NCBI RefSeq assembly: GCF_035668035.1
Contig: NZ_JAYMYJ010000145.1
Location: 1-64,000 of the forward strand
Source: Thiothrix phosphatis
GTDB lineage: Bacteria; Pseudomonadota; Gammaproteobacteria; Thiotrichales; Thiotrichaceae
DNA length: 64,000 bases
Reading direction: 5' to 3'
In this document: positions 51,853 to 60,621 of the stretch, piece after piece
How positions within the stretch are numbered: position 1 is the stretch's first letter
Layout: each line of letters opens with the position of its first letter
The notes under the pieces: model-generated
The model's database searches: none
Told to the model about the DNA's origin: nothing
Seen by the model: only the letters and a program-made list of their open reading frames with translations
Translations under genes and position numbers: made by a program

Positions 51853-52623
51853 TTAGGCTGGGGCGTTTGCCATAGGGGTGCTGGCACCACGGCAGACGGG
51901 GCATGCTTGGTCTGGCTGTAATTGCATTTCCCGCCAACGCATGGTTTTGGCATCCAGCAGCAACAGCCGCCCACTTAGGGTGGGGAGGTCCAGCAGTGCT
52001 TTGAGGGCTTCAGCCGCCTGGATGCTGCCGATAATGCCCGCCACTGGTGCCAGGACGCCGGTGGTGCTGCAAGTGTCTTCTGTTTCGCCTTCCTCATCGT
52101 ACAGGCAGCGGTAACAGGCGGTTTCCGGCTGGCGGAAATCGAACGTGGTGGCTTGCCCCTCCATGCGGATGACTGCCCCGGAAACCAATGGTTTGCCAAG
52201 GTTTTTACAGACACGGTTCAGTGTGAAGCGGGTTGGGAAATTATCGCTGCAATCAACGATGACATCGTGCGAAGAGGCAACCGCAAGCAGTTGGTCATAC
52301 GATAATTGTTCATTGATGGTGTGGACTTGCACCGCCGGGTTCAGGCTTCTTGCTGCCTGCGCCGCCGATGCTGTTTTGAGTTGGCCAATGTTGGCGGTGC
52401 TGTGGATGATCTGGCGTTGCAGGTTGGTCAAATCCACCGTATCGAAGTCAACCAGGGTCAAATGGCCAACGCCCGCCGCCGCCAAGTAGAACGTTACCGG
52501 CGCCCCCAGGCCGCCTACGCCGATAACCAGTGCTTTGGACGCCAGCAAGCGTTCCTGACCGGCAATGTCAATCTCGGGCAATAAAATCTGGCGGCTGTAA
52601 CGGAGCAGGAGTTCATCATTCAT
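51853..52623 (-). CDS. moeB: MoeB/ThiF/HesA-family adenylyltransferase
   Basis: A 256-residue E1-like enzyme that adenylates the C-terminal Gly-Gly of a ubiquitin-like sulfur carrier (MoaD or ThiS). It starts RYSRQILLPEIDIAGQERL, has the ATP motif VIGVGGLGAP, catalytic-site ...LTNLQRQIIH, DCSDNFPTRFTLN, the zinc pairs CYRC and CPVC, and a CSTTGVLAPV segment with the crossover cysteine. moeB and thiF cannot be fully told apart without the carrier gene, which is not adjacent. Confidence 0.9.
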   Translation of the reverse strand: MNDELLLRYSRQILLPEIDIAGQERLLASKALVIGVGGLGAPVTFYLAAAGVGHLTLVDFDTVDLTNLQRQIIHSTANIGQLKTASAAQAARSLNPAVQVHTINEQLSYDQLLAVASSHDVIVDCSDNFPTRFTLNRVCKNLGKPLVSGAVIRMEGQATTFDFRQPETACYRCLYDEEGETEDTCSTTGVLAPVAGIIGSIQAAEALKALLDLPTLSGRLLLLDAKTMRWREMQLQPDQACPVCRGASTPMANAPA

Positions 52624-52794
52624 GCGCCTAGTCTAGGCGAGTTTGGTCGGCTTCGGAAATTTTTTGCAATTCATCGGAAAAGCCCCAATTGTTCATCCCT
52701 GGTTAGGCCGTTTGTGCGTATAACCTGCCTCAATAATTGCTGATAACCATTGAAAAACTACAGTCATAGAGTTTTATCGTAGAGCGGGGCCGCC

Positions 52795-54159
52795 ATGACA
52801 AAAACAACAGTAAAGCGTTGGATTTTTTCGCTATTCCCTTCCCCAACATTGTTGTTGGGTGTCGCTTGTTCCCTGTTGTCCACGCACACAGTGGCCGCCA
52901 GTAACGACATTGCCCAAGCAATACCTGTCAGTATGAATGAAGCGCCACCGCCTTGGTCTGGGCCTGGTGCGGGCGCGGCGGTGCCAACAGGGCTGCCGCC
53001 AATTGCAAGTGTGGCTGCTCCGGCTTCCGGAGGTGTGGAAAACTGGTACCGCAACCGCCGCCGTTCGATGGAAAAGCCAACCGATGAACTGGGTAGCTTG
53101 CAAGCCGCCGCCCAGGCAGGAGACGCCAACGCCCAATACCGGCTGGCGATGCTGTTGCGCAGTAGCGATAATCCTCAGGCCAATATCGCACAGTCCATCA
53201 AGTGGCAGCAAAGCGCCGCTGAGGCTGGCAATGCTGAAGCGCAATATGGGTTGGGACTGTTATACGCCAATGGCCAGTATGTTGCTTCCGACAGCAACAA
53301 GGCGCGTGAATGGTTCCAAAAAGCTGCTGATCAGGGCTATGTGGCGGCGCGTTTGGCCATGTTGTCGCTGAATAATGGCGCGCCAGCTTTGGCGGTCGCA
53401 ACTTCCGGACGCTTGCGTAATGCCGCAGCAGAGGAGCAACTGGCGAGTGCTCCAGCGCCTACGCCTGTGCTACCAGCGCCGCCGGAAAGCGCCCCCGTGC
53501 CTATGCCTATGCCACCAGCGCCGCCAGAGAATGTTCCCCCACCTGCAAGAAGCCCAGATACGGAACAGCTCGCCGCATTACAGTTGGAAGCAGAACCGGA
53601 GCCTGCCACGCCAGCCGGACTCCCGAGCCTAACGCCGAAATTTGCGCCAACTGTTGATCCGGCCAGCCGTCCGGAACCCGTGGCGATGACTGCTTCCCTG
53701 CAAACGCCAAATAATGCCGGGGCTTCCAGCAATATGGACATGACCGGCATTGAACCCGCCGTGTTGCGCCAGTCGGCGGAGGCTGGTGACAAACAGGCGC
53801 AACTGATGCTGGGGACGATGTACGAAGACGGCGTCAACGGCCTGCCATCCGACTTGCGCGAGGCGGCTTACTGGTATGAACAGGCGGCCCGGCAGGATTA
53901 TCCGAAAGCCCAGTACAACCTAGGCCTGCTGTATGAAGATGGCCGTGGCGTGACGCAAAATTTCAAGCAAGCTGCTTATTGGTATGACAAGGCGGCCAAG
54001 GCTGGTTTCAGTGAGGCACAAAATAACCTTGGGGTATTGTTTGTGCTAGGGAACGGGGTGAAAAAAGACCCCAAGCGCGCTGCCAAGCTGTTCACAGACT
54101 CAGCCAGCCAAGGCAACGCGGATGCGCAACGTAATCTGGATATGCTGCGCAACAACTGA
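52795..54159 (+). CDS. secreted Sel1-repeat (TPR-like) protein
   Basis: A 454-residue exported protein with a signal sequence (about 1-34, ending VAA). Two groups of Sel1-like repeats are separated by a proline/alanine-rich linker. Group one, about 98-190, has NAQYRLAMLLR, AEAQYGLGLLYANGQ and AREWFQKAADQGY. The linker spans about 215-290 (APPESAPVPMPMPPAPPE). Group two, about 320-450, has KQAQLMLGTMYEDGVNG, AQYNLGLLYEDGRGV and AQNNLGVLFVLGNGV. Sel1 repeats usually mediate protein-protein contacts in envelope or secretion pathways. No partner is evident from neighbours. Confidence 0.85.
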   Translation: MTKTTVKRWIFSLFPSPTLLLGVACSLLSTHTVAASNDIAQAIPVSMNEAPPPWSGPGAGAAVPTGLPPIASVAAPASGGVENWYRNRRRSMEKPTDELGSLQAAAQAGDANAQYRLAMLLRSSDNPQANIAQSIKWQQSAAEAGNAEAQYGLGLLYANGQYVASDSNKAREWFQKAADQGYVAARLAMLSLNNGAPALAVATSGRLRNAAAEEQLASAPAPTPVLPAPPESAPVPMPMPPAPPENVPPPARSPDTEQLAALQLEAEPEPATPAGLPSLTPKFAPTVDPASRPEPVAMTASLQTPNNAGASSNMDMTGIEPAVLRQSAEAGDKQAQLMLGTMYEDGVNGLPSDLREAAYWYEQAARQDYPKAQYNLGLLYEDGRGVTQNFKQAAYWYDKAAKAGFSEAQNNLGVLFVLGNGVKKDPKRAAKLFTDSASQGNADAQRNLDMLRNN

Positions 54160-54201
54160 TTTCCGCTGTTTCTGCACGATTGATACTGCGTTGATGTGCA
54201 T

Positions 54202-54224
54202 AAAGTCGCCGATATTGCGGCTTT
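54202..54224 (+). terminator. weak hairpin after the Sel1-repeat gene
   Basis: AAAGTCGC and GCGGCTTT form an 8-base stem (one G-U) with a 7-base loop, 42 bases beyond the stop. No U-tract follows, so its role in termination is uncertain. Confidence 0.35.
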
Positions 54225-54272
54225 GTGGCAATGGCTTCCTGACGATCCCTTGTTTTTTATTGTTCGATTTTT

Positions 54273-54298
54273 TCGAGTTTTTAATCTAAAAAATTCGA
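54273..54298. promoter_or_regulatory. palindromic operator of the Rrf2-type regulator
   Basis: TCGAGTTTTT, six or so bases, then AAAAATTCGA form a near-perfect AT-rich inverted repeat, with another TCGA half at 54264-54267. It overlaps the region of a promoter whose possible -10 is TATAGT at 54323-54328, about 70 bases before the ATG. The position fits autoregulation by the Rrf2 protein encoded next. The ribosome site CAGGAGAC precedes the ATG at 54369. Confidence 0.5.
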
Positions 54299-54368
54299 CT
54301 TTTTCTTATCATTGTGGCGTCGTATAGTGATTGTCAATGATTCATGAGATGAATTTCAGGAGACAGAC

Positions 54369-54869
54369 ATGAAACTATCCACACAAGGCCAACATGCCAT
54401 CATGGGGATGCTGGCGTTGGCTGTCCACGAAGATGAAGGTGCCGTGCGCCTGGGCGATCTGGCTGAAAAGCAGGGGATTTCACTGTCCTATCTGGAGCAG
54501 GTTTTCGCTAGGCTGCGTAATGAAGGGCTGGTGGAGGGCATTCGCGGGCCGGGCGGTGGTTACCGTTTGAGCCGCCATGCTGACGCAATCACGCTGGCGG
54601 ATATTGTGCTGGCGGTGGAAGATGAACCGGCGATTGAGCAGCGCCGCCAACCTGCCGACACACCGGAGCAGGATTTGGTGCAAGCGATGTGGTCTGACCT
54701 CAGCAAGCAGTTTTACCGCTTCATGGAGGACATTACCCTGGAAAGCCTGCTGGAAGGGCATGAGCTGCCGCGCAAGACCTTCAAAATGGGGGAAACCGCC
54801 AGCATGATCGCCAGAATGTTCCCCGCACGGGAACCAAAACCTGCGTTTGCTGTTCAAATGGCGATGTAG
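54369..54869 (+). CDS. Rrf2-family transcriptional regulator, IscR-like but without cysteines
   Basis: A 166-residue winged-helix regulator. MKLSTQGQHAIMGMLALAVHE, GISLSYLEQVFARLRNEGLVEGIRGPGGGYRLSRHADAITLADIVLAVE are very like IscR. IscR binds [2Fe-2S] through three cysteines and one histidine near residues 92-107; this protein has no cysteine at all, the region reading RRQPADTPEQDLVQAMWSDL. It therefore cannot bind the cluster in the usual way and may sense something else or act as a constitutive apo-type regulator. No iscSUA genes follow; a strong terminator ends the transcript. Confidence 0.88.
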   Translation: MKLSTQGQHAIMGMLALAVHEDEGAVRLGDLAEKQGISLSYLEQVFARLRNEGLVEGIRGPGGGYRLSRHADAITLADIVLAVEDEPAIEQRRQPADTPEQDLVQAMWSDLSKQFYRFMEDITLESLLEGHELPRKTFKMGETASMIARMFPAREPKPAFAVQMAM

Positions 54870-54928
54870 GCTAAACACTTGAAGTTGCTCTCAATGCCGC
54901 CCACGACTCCTCCGGGCGGCATCCCTCG

Positions 54929-54963
54929 GCGGGATTGCCTTGAGCCAGCAATCCCGCTTTTTT
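54929..54963 (+). terminator. intrinsic terminator of the Rrf2 gene
   Basis: GCGGGATTGC and GCAATCCCGC pair perfectly (10 bp, 9-base loop) and are followed by TTTTTT. It is a textbook rho-independent terminator, ending at the 3' end of the convergent bolA gene. Confidence 0.92.
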
Positions 54964-55276
54964 ATCCTTTTCCGCCACCCATGCATAAGGGCGAATCCGC
55001 TACCTTGCCTGCCTTCTGGAAATATTCTTCCGGCGTCAACGTGTGCAGCGCCAGGGCATGAATCCTGTTGCTGAGTTCTTCCGCCAGAATGCCATTGATC
55101 TGCCGGTGGCGCGCAATCAGCATCTTTCCATTGAACTGCTCACTGACAATGGTCACCTTGAAATGCGATTCGGAGCCGGGCGGCACATTGTGCATGTGGC
55201 TTTCGTTGACGACTTCGAGGAAATCCGGTTGCATGGCTTGCTGAATTTTCTGTTCAATCTGCGTTTGCATATTCAT
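54962..55276 (-). CDS. bolA: BolA family protein
   Basis: A 104-residue BolA protein. SESHFKVTIVSEQFNGKMLIARHRQINGILAEEL and IHALALHTLTPEEYF align with E. coli BolA, including the histidines that share an iron-sulfur cluster with monothiol glutaredoxin and the helix-turn-helix-like region. Roles in other bacteria include cell shape, stress response and iron sensing. It is divergent from the moxR operon by 33 bases and convergent with the Rrf2 regulator. Confidence 0.93.
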   Translation of the reverse strand: MNMQTQIEQKIQQAMQPDFLEVVNESHMHNVPPGSESHFKVTIVSEQFNGKMLIARHRQINGILAEELSNRIHALALHTLTPEEYFQKAGKVADSPLCMGGGKG

Positions 55277-55309
55277 TGGGTACGGCTCTGGACGGGCTGG
55301 TGATTAACG

Positions 55310-56353
55310 ATGATTAACTTGAAACGACCGGAACAGGACGCGTATATTTCGCCCTACATCCACGTAAAACTACCCGAGAACATGAACCAAAAACAAAACT
55401 TTGACAAGTTGTCCCAATATTTGCAGAGCAAAATTATCGGGCAGAAATCGCTGGTTAACCGTTTGATGATTGCTTTGCTGGCGGATGGGCATTTGCTGGT
55501 GGAGGGTGCGCCAGGCTTGGCCAAAACCCGCGCCATCCAGGTGTTGGGGCAGGGCATTGAGGGGGATTTTCATCGGGTGCAGTTCACCCCGGATCTATTG
55601 CCAGCGGATATTACCGGCACGGAAGTCTTCCACCCCAACGACGGCGCTTTTCATTTCCAGCAGGGGCCGCTGTTCCACAACCTGATTCTGGCGGATGAAA
55701 TCAACCGTGCGCCTGCCAAGGTGCAGTCCGCCTTGTTGGAGGCGATGGCCGAACGCCAGATCACGGTGGCGGGCAGGACTTGGCGTCTGCCAGAGCCATT
55801 CTTGGTCATGGCGACCCAGAACCCGATTGAGCAGGAAGGCACCTACCATTTGCCGGAAGCCCAGCTTGACCGTTTCCTCATGCATGTGGTGGTCGATTAC
55901 CCGACTCCAGCGGAAGAAAAGGTCATCCTGCACTTGGGGCGCAAGGAAGCCATGCAGCAGGTGCGGCGCGAGCAGGAAACCGTGGCGCCGCTGGTCAGCC
56001 GTGAAGATGTCCGTTTGGCGCGCCAGGATGTGCTCAACGTCTACATGACGGAGAAAGTGGAGACCTATCTGCTGCAACTGGTGTTGGCAACCCGCAATCC
56101 GGAGCGCTATGGCCGGTCACTGACTGGCAGCATTGCTTACGGCGGCAGTCCGCGCGCCACACTGGCGCTTGACCGCTGTTCCCGCGCCTACGCTTGGCTG
56201 GCCGGACGGGATTTCGTCAGCCCCGAAGATGTGCAGGCTGTCGCCCACGATGTCTTGCGCCATCGCCTATTGTTGACCTTTGAGGCGGAAGCTGATGGCA
56301 TGACTGCCAACCATATCATTGATGAATTGTTGGCGTTAGTGGCGGTTCCCTGA
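55310..56353 (+). CDS. MoxR-family AAA+ ATPase
   Basis: A 347-residue AAA+ chaperone-like ATPase. VEGAPGLAKT at about 65-74 is Walker A, LILADEINRAPAKVQSALLEAMAE near 125-148 holds Walker B and sensor parts, and PFLVMATQNPIEQEGTYHLPEAQLDRF is the strongly conserved MoxR block. It probably acts on the VWA proteins of the same operon, as in other MoxR-VWA systems. The true start may be the ATG at 55382 (MNQKQNFDKL), which would give 323 residues, closer to the family; neither start has a strong ribosome site. The next gene overlaps by TGATG. Confidence 0.9.
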   Translation: MINLKRPEQDAYISPYIHVKLPENMNQKQNFDKLSQYLQSKIIGQKSLVNRLMIALLADGHLLVEGAPGLAKTRAIQVLGQGIEGDFHRVQFTPDLLPADITGTEVFHPNDGAFHFQQGPLFHNLILADEINRAPAKVQSALLEAMAERQITVAGRTWRLPEPFLVMATQNPIEQEGTYHLPEAQLDRFLMHVVVDYPTPAEEKVILHLGRKEAMQQVRREQETVAPLVSREDVRLARQDVLNVYMTEKVETYLLQLVLATRNPERYGRSLTGSIAYGGSPRATLALDRCSRAYAWLAGRDFVSPEDVQAVAHDVLRHRLLLTFEAEADGMTANHIIDELLALVAVP

Positions 56354-57324
56354 TGGGCGGGCCGTTTTCCGGACGCCAAATCCAGGACAAGCATGACCGG
56401 GGCAGGGAAGGGGAAGGCATTGTCTTCAGTTCCCTGCAATCCCTGCTGCGTTTGCAAGGACAGGTCAGCACCCTGTATTTGGCGAAGAAACATATCCGCG
56501 CCCGTCATATCGGCGCGCACCGCTCGGTCTACAAGGGGCGGGGGATGGATTTCGCCGAATCACGCATATACCAGCCCGGCGACGACATCCGCACCATCGA
56601 CTGGCGGGTGACGGCGCGCAGCGGGCGCGTCCACACCAAGGTGTTTGAGGAGGAGCGCGAAAAGCCGGTGCTGCTGTGGCTGGATTTACGCCCGTCAATG
56701 TTCTTCGCCACCCGTGGCCGCTTCAAATCGGTGGTGGCGGCAGAAATCGCCGCTTTGCTGCTGTGGAAAACCCTCAAGGACGGCGACCGGATCGGCGGTA
56801 TCCTGCAAAATGGCGAGCATGTGGAGCTGAAACCTTCCCGCAGCCGTTCCGCCGCCTTGCATTTCCTGCGCCAGTTGAGCGATATGACCCGCGCCCAGCC
56901 ACTGGGCAAAAACGGCGTGGCCCGTAAAAATGAGGATTTGCAGGCCAGTTGGACCCGCTTGCGCCGGGTCGCCCAACCGGGTAGCCAAGTGTTCGTGGTG
57001 AGCGATTTCCGTCAGGTCACGCCCGCCGCCCTGCGCCAGTTGGCGATGATTGCGCGTCACTCCCAACTGGCGTTGTTCTCCATCCATGACCCGTTTGAGG
57101 AAAAACTGCCACAGCAGGGCAATCTGCGCCTGACGGACGGCAAACGCAACCTGTTGCTCAATCTGGGGCAAAAACTCTGGCGGGACCGCTATACGCAACG
57201 GGTGACGCAGGCGGCCAAAGCCTTGCAGGACTTCACCCGCAGCCACCGTATCCCACTGGTGCAGATTTCCACCGCCGACAATGACAACGAGCGCTTGCTG
57301 AAACTGTCGCGGGGGTTGCGATGA
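56353..57324 (+). CDS. DUF58 domain protein
   Basis: A 323-residue DUF58 protein. GMDFAESRIYQPGDDIRTIDWRVTARSGRVHTKVFEEEREKPVLLW carries the YxxGDDxRxIDW signature near residues 70-85. The rest has a VWA-like fold (LLWLDLRPSMFF, VFVVSDFRQV). It is the standard second gene of MoxR-Bat operons, overlapping the flanking genes (TGATG before, ATGA after). Specific biochemical role unknown. Confidence 0.92.
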   Translation: MGGPFSGRQIQDKHDRGREGEGIVFSSLQSLLRLQGQVSTLYLAKKHIRARHIGAHRSVYKGRGMDFAESRIYQPGDDIRTIDWRVTARSGRVHTKVFEEEREKPVLLWLDLRPSMFFATRGRFKSVVAAEIAALLLWKTLKDGDRIGGILQNGEHVELKPSRSRSAALHFLRQLSDMTRAQPLGKNGVARKNEDLQASWTRLRRVAQPGSQVFVVSDFRQVTPAALRQLAMIARHSQLALFSIHDPFEEKLPQQGNLRLTDGKRNLLLNLGQKLWRDRYTQRVTQAAKALQDFTRSHRIPLVQISTADNDNERLLKLSRGLR

Positions 57325-57797
57325 ACCCGGAAGACTTGCCGCTGCGCGACATCCATTTGCCCATGCCGGTCGATTGGTGGCCGCCTGCGCCGGGTTGGTG
57401 GCTGCTGGCTGTGCTGATGCTGGCTGTGGTCGGTTTTCTGGTTTGGCGCTGGCGGCGGCAACAGCATGCTGAACTGGCGTTGGATCTGGCCTTGCATGAA
57501 CTGGAGCGTTTGCAGGGTCAGTATGGCGCGAACAGCAAGGATTTGTTGCGGGAGTTGTCCGTGCTGTTGCGCCGCGCCGCCATCAGCCAATACGGGCGGG
57601 AACAGGTTTCCGGCCTCACCGGCGCAGCCTGGGTGCGTTTTCTGGATGAAAAGGCAGGCCGGACGCTGTTTGGCGACAAGCTTGCGCACTTGCTGACGGA
57701 GTTGCCGTATCGCCCGGAGACCCAGGCGGAAACCGCCGCGTTGCTACAGGCGGTGCGTCTGTGGCTCAAATTGCAGCGGGGAACCAGCCATGTATGA
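57321..57797 (+). CDS. DUF4381 domain protein
   Basis: A 158-residue membrane protein with LRDIHLPMPVDWWPPAPGWWLL at 8-29, the DUF4381 signature, followed by one membrane helix (about 27-46) and a cytoplasmic helical part (ELSVLLRRAAISQYGREQVSGLTGAAWVRFLDE). It is always found between DUF58 and VWA genes in such operons and may tether the complex to the membrane. ATG overlaps the DUF58 stop; the end overlaps the next start by eight bases. Confidence 0.9.
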   Translation: MNPEDLPLRDIHLPMPVDWWPPAPGWWLLAVLMLAVVGFLVWRWRRQQHAELALDLALHELERLQGQYGANSKDLLRELSVLLRRAAISQYGREQVSGLTGAAWVRFLDEKAGRTLFGDKLAHLLTELPYRPETQAETAALLQAVRLWLKLQRGTSHV

Positions 57798-58776
57798 GTT
57801 CCTTTGGTGGTGGGCGTTCCTGTTGCTGCCAGCGCCGCTGCTGGCACGTTGGTGGTTGCGTCCGGCTGGGCAGATGGCTTCAGGCGTCGCGTTGAAAGTG
57901 CCGTTTCTGGAGGATTTCCAGCAAGGCGGCAAGCTGTTGGGGCGCTCCTGGCAAGGTTTGTTGGCGTTGCTGCTGGGTATCGTGGCGTGGATGCTGTTGG
58001 TGGCGGCGGCGGCGCGTCCGGTCTGGATCGGCGATACCGTGGCGGTGCCGGTTTCCGGGCGTGACCTGATGTTGGCGGTTGACTTGTCCGGCAGTATGCA
58101 GGAGCAGGATTTCATCCTTAACGGCCAAGTGGTTGACCGGCTGGTGGCAGTCAAGGCGGTGGCGGGGGATTTCATCCGCAAACGTTCCGGCGACCGCATC
58201 GGGCTGGTGCTGTTTGGCGATCAGGCGTACTTGCAGGCTCCGTTGACCTTTGACCGCCAGACCGTGCTGCAATTGCTGAATGAATCGGCAATCGGGCTGG
58301 CAGGGGAGCGCACCGCCATTGGTGATGCCATTGGCCTTGCCCTCAAGCGTTTGCAGGGCAGCCCGGAAAAGAACCGGGTGTTGATTTTGATGACGGACGG
58401 GGCCAACACCGCTGGCAGTGTCAGCCCGCTGGAAGCTGCGGATATGGCGGCGGCGGCTGGCCTGAAAATCTATACTGTGGGTATTGGTTCGGAAAGCGAC
58501 CAGATGCGCAGCATGTTTGGTTTTCAATTGATGAACCCGAGCGCCGATCTGGATGAACGCACCCTCAAGTCCATTGCGGACAAAACGAAAGGCGAATATT
58601 TCCGCGCCCGTGACACCGAGGAGTTCCAGAAGATTTACGCCGAGCTTGACCGGCTGGAACCTGTCGAAAAAGAGGCGGAACATTGGCGTCCGCAACAGGA
58701 GCTGTTCCGCTGGCCATTGCTGGCGGCTTTTGTGTTGACCTTGCTGACCGCTGTAGTGCGGCTTGAACAGGAGTAA
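57790..58776 (+). CDS. batA: VWA domain membrane protein (BatA-like)
   Basis: A 328-residue protein with an N-terminal helix (1-20), a second helix (about 56-76), a von Willebrand A domain and a C-terminal helix (about 308-326). The metal-ion-dependent adhesion site DLSGS at 98-102 is intact, with a later LMTDGANTAG. It faces the periplasm in homologues. Batch of neighbours (MoxR, DUF58, DUF4381, BatB/C, BatD) identifies it as BatA, linked to aerotolerance or stress fitness elsewhere. Confidence 0.9.
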   Translation: MYEFLWWWAFLLLPAPLLARWWLRPAGQMASGVALKVPFLEDFQQGGKLLGRSWQGLLALLLGIVAWMLLVAAAARPVWIGDTVAVPVSGRDLMLAVDLSGSMQEQDFILNGQVVDRLVAVKAVAGDFIRKRSGDRIGLVLFGDQAYLQAPLTFDRQTVLQLLNESAIGLAGERTAIGDAIGLALKRLQGSPEKNRVLILMTDGANTAGSVSPLEAADMAAAAGLKIYTVGIGSESDQMRSMFGFQLMNPSADLDERTLKSIADKTKGEYFRARDTEEFQKIYAELDRLEPVEKEAEHWRPQQELFRWPLLAAFVLTLLTAVVRLEQE

Positions 58777-58779
58777 GAA

Positions 58780-60621
58780 GTGGGCGACCTGCATTTCCTG
58801 CATCCTGGATGGTTATGGCTGCTGCTGGCGATCCCGGCGGTGTGGGGCATGCGTTGGCTAAGTTCCCGGCGGCGGGGGGATTGGGAGCGCATTGTCGACA
58901 AGCACCTGATGCCGTTCGTGCTCAGTGGCAAGGCGGACAAACTGGGGTGGCTGCCGCTGGCGGTGCTGTCCCTGGCTTTGCTGGCGGCGGTGCTGGCGAT
59001 GGCGGGGCCTGCTTGGGAAAAGCGTGAAGTGCCGGTGTTCCGCAGCCAGCAGGCGCTGGTGGCGGCGATGGATCTTTCCGCCTCCATGTACGCCGAAGAT
59101 GAAAAACCAAACCGCCTGACCCTGGCGCGTTTCAAGCTGCTGGATATCCTCAACGCCCGTCAGGATGCGCAAAACGCCCTGGTGGTGTTTGCTGGCGATG
59201 CTTTCGGCGTGACGCCGCTGACCGATGACGCCGACACCATTGCGGAACAGGTGAAAAACCTGACACCTGAAATCATGCCAGCCCCTGGCAGCCTGCTGGC
59301 TCCGGCGATCCAGCGGTCGGAGGAGCTGTTGCAGCAGGCAGGCGTGAAAAAAGGCGACATTTTGTTGATCACTGATGGCGCTTCCGACCCGGATGCGGCG
59401 GTGTCAGCGGCGGATGAGGCACGGGGAAGCGGTTACAGCGTGTCAGTGTTGGCGGTCGGCACGGCGGATGGTGCGCCAATTCCCCGCCCCAATGGCGGCT
59501 TTTTGCTCGACAGTTTTGGCAAAACGGTGACCGCCAAGGTCAATCTGGATGACCTGCAAAAAATCGCCAACGCGGGTGGTGGGGTGTTTGCGCACGCCGC
59601 ACTGGGGGATGCCGACCTTGCCGCCCTGAATGCGCATTGGCAGGCTGCGGCGACGGGCAAGTTGAGCGACGCCCAAGGGCGGCAAACGGATGCCTGGGTC
59701 AATGAAGGCTACTGGTTGGTGTTGTTGCTGTTGCCGCTGGCGGCGCTGGCTTTCCGGCGGGGATGGCTGGGGATAGCGCTGGCGTGCGTGCTGCTGCCGC
59801 AACCCGACACCTCGTATGCGTTCGGCTGGGATGACCTGTGGCTGACGCCTGACCAGCAGGCACAACAGGCGCTGGATAACGGCCAGCCTGCCCGTGCGGC
59901 GCAACTGTTCCAGGAACCAGCCTGGAAAGGTGCCGCCGCCTACAAAAGCGGGGACTATGCGGCGGCGGCAAAGGAATACGCCAGCCAGCAAAGCCTCAAC
60001 GGCCAGTACAATTACGGCAATGCGCAGGCCAGACAGGGCAAACTGGAGGAGGCCGTCGCCGCTTACAAGCGTGTGCTGGAAGCCGACCCGAATAATGAAG
60101 ATGCCCGCCACAACCTGGAAGTGGTTGAAAACGCATTGAAGAAGCAACAACAAGGCCAGCAAAACCAGTCGTCCAAGCAGCAGCAGGACAACCAGCAGAA
60201 CCAGTCCGGCCAACAGCAGCAGCCCCAGTCAGGCGACAACCAACAGCAGCAGCAAGGCCAGCAGGGAAAAGATCCGCAGCAGCAGGGCAACCCGCAAGGG
60301 CAACAGCAAAAAAACCAACAAACAGGCCAGGAGCAACAGCAGGACAGTCCACAATCCGGCCAGCAGCAGGACAAGGACAAGCAGGAACAACAGGCGCAAC
60401 AGCAAGCGGAGCAACAAAAGCAGCAAGGCCAGCAAAACGCTCAGGACAAACAGTCCCGGAACCAGCAGGAAGACGGCGAAGATCCGCAACAGCGCGAACA
60501 GCAGCAGGCGACCGAGCAATGGTTGCGGCGCATCCCGGATGACCCGTCCGGTTTGTGGCGGCGCAAATTCCAGTACCAGTATCAGCAGCGGGGCGGACAG
60601 GCAAGAGGTGACGAATGGTAA
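58780..60621 (+). CDS. batB: VWA-TPR protein (BatB/BatC fusion) with glutamine-rich tail
   Basis: A 613-residue protein. Helices near 10-25 and 57-75 precede a VWA domain with an intact adhesion motif DLSAS at 98-102. A third helix (about 308-326) leads to TPR units (about 360-450: YNYGNAQARQGKLEEAVAAYKRVLEADPNNEDARHNLE). Then comes a glutamine-rich low-complexity region (about 452-580), closed by a conserved EQWLRRIPDDPSGLWRRKFQYQY motif. BatB and BatC are separate genes in Bacteroides-type operons and are fused in gammaproteobacteria. GTG start at 58780. It ends seven bases inside the next gene. Confidence 0.9.
   Translation: MGDLHFLHPGWLWLLLAIPAVWGMRWLSSRRRGDWERIVDKHLMPFVLSGKADKLGWLPLAVLSLALLAAVLAMAGPAWEKREVPVFRSQQALVAAMDLSASMYAEDEKPNRLTLARFKLLDILNARQDAQNALVVFAGDAFGVTPLTDDADTIAEQVKNLTPEIMPAPGSLLAPAIQRSEELLQQAGVKKGDILLITDGASDPDAAVSAADEARGSGYSVSVLAVGTADGAPIPRPNGGFLLDSFGKTVTAKVNLDDLQKIANAGGGVFAHAALGDADLAALNAHWQAAATGKLSDAQGRQTDAWVNEGYWLVLLLLPLAALAFRRGWLGIALACVLLPQPDTSYAFGWDDLWLTPDQQAQQALDNGQPARAAQLFQEPAWKGAAAYKSGDYAAAAKEYASQQSLNGQYNYGNAQARQGKLEEAVAAYKRVLEADPNNEDARHNLEVVENALKKQQQGQQNQSSKQQQDNQQNQSGQQQQPQSGDNQQQQQGQQGKDPQQQGNPQGQQQKNQQTGQEQQQDSPQSGQQQDKDKQEQQAQQQAEQQKQQGQQNAQDKQSRNQQEDGEDPQQREQQQATEQWLRRIPDDPSGLWRRKFQYQYQQRGGQARGDEW
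60136..60500 (+). repeat. CAG/CAA-rich low-complexity tract
   Basis: A run of glutamine codons (CAG, CAA) broken by Gly, Lys, Asp, Asn and Pro inside the BatB/C-like gene. Irregular units, not a strict tandem repeat. Such tracts are prone to length change between strains and in sequencing or assembly. Confidence 0.75.

Noticed and set aside
54160..54368. Possible small RNA or riboswitch before the Rrf2 gene
   Set aside because: Only the weak hairpin, the palindromic operator and promoter-like boxes are visible; no conserved riboswitch core.
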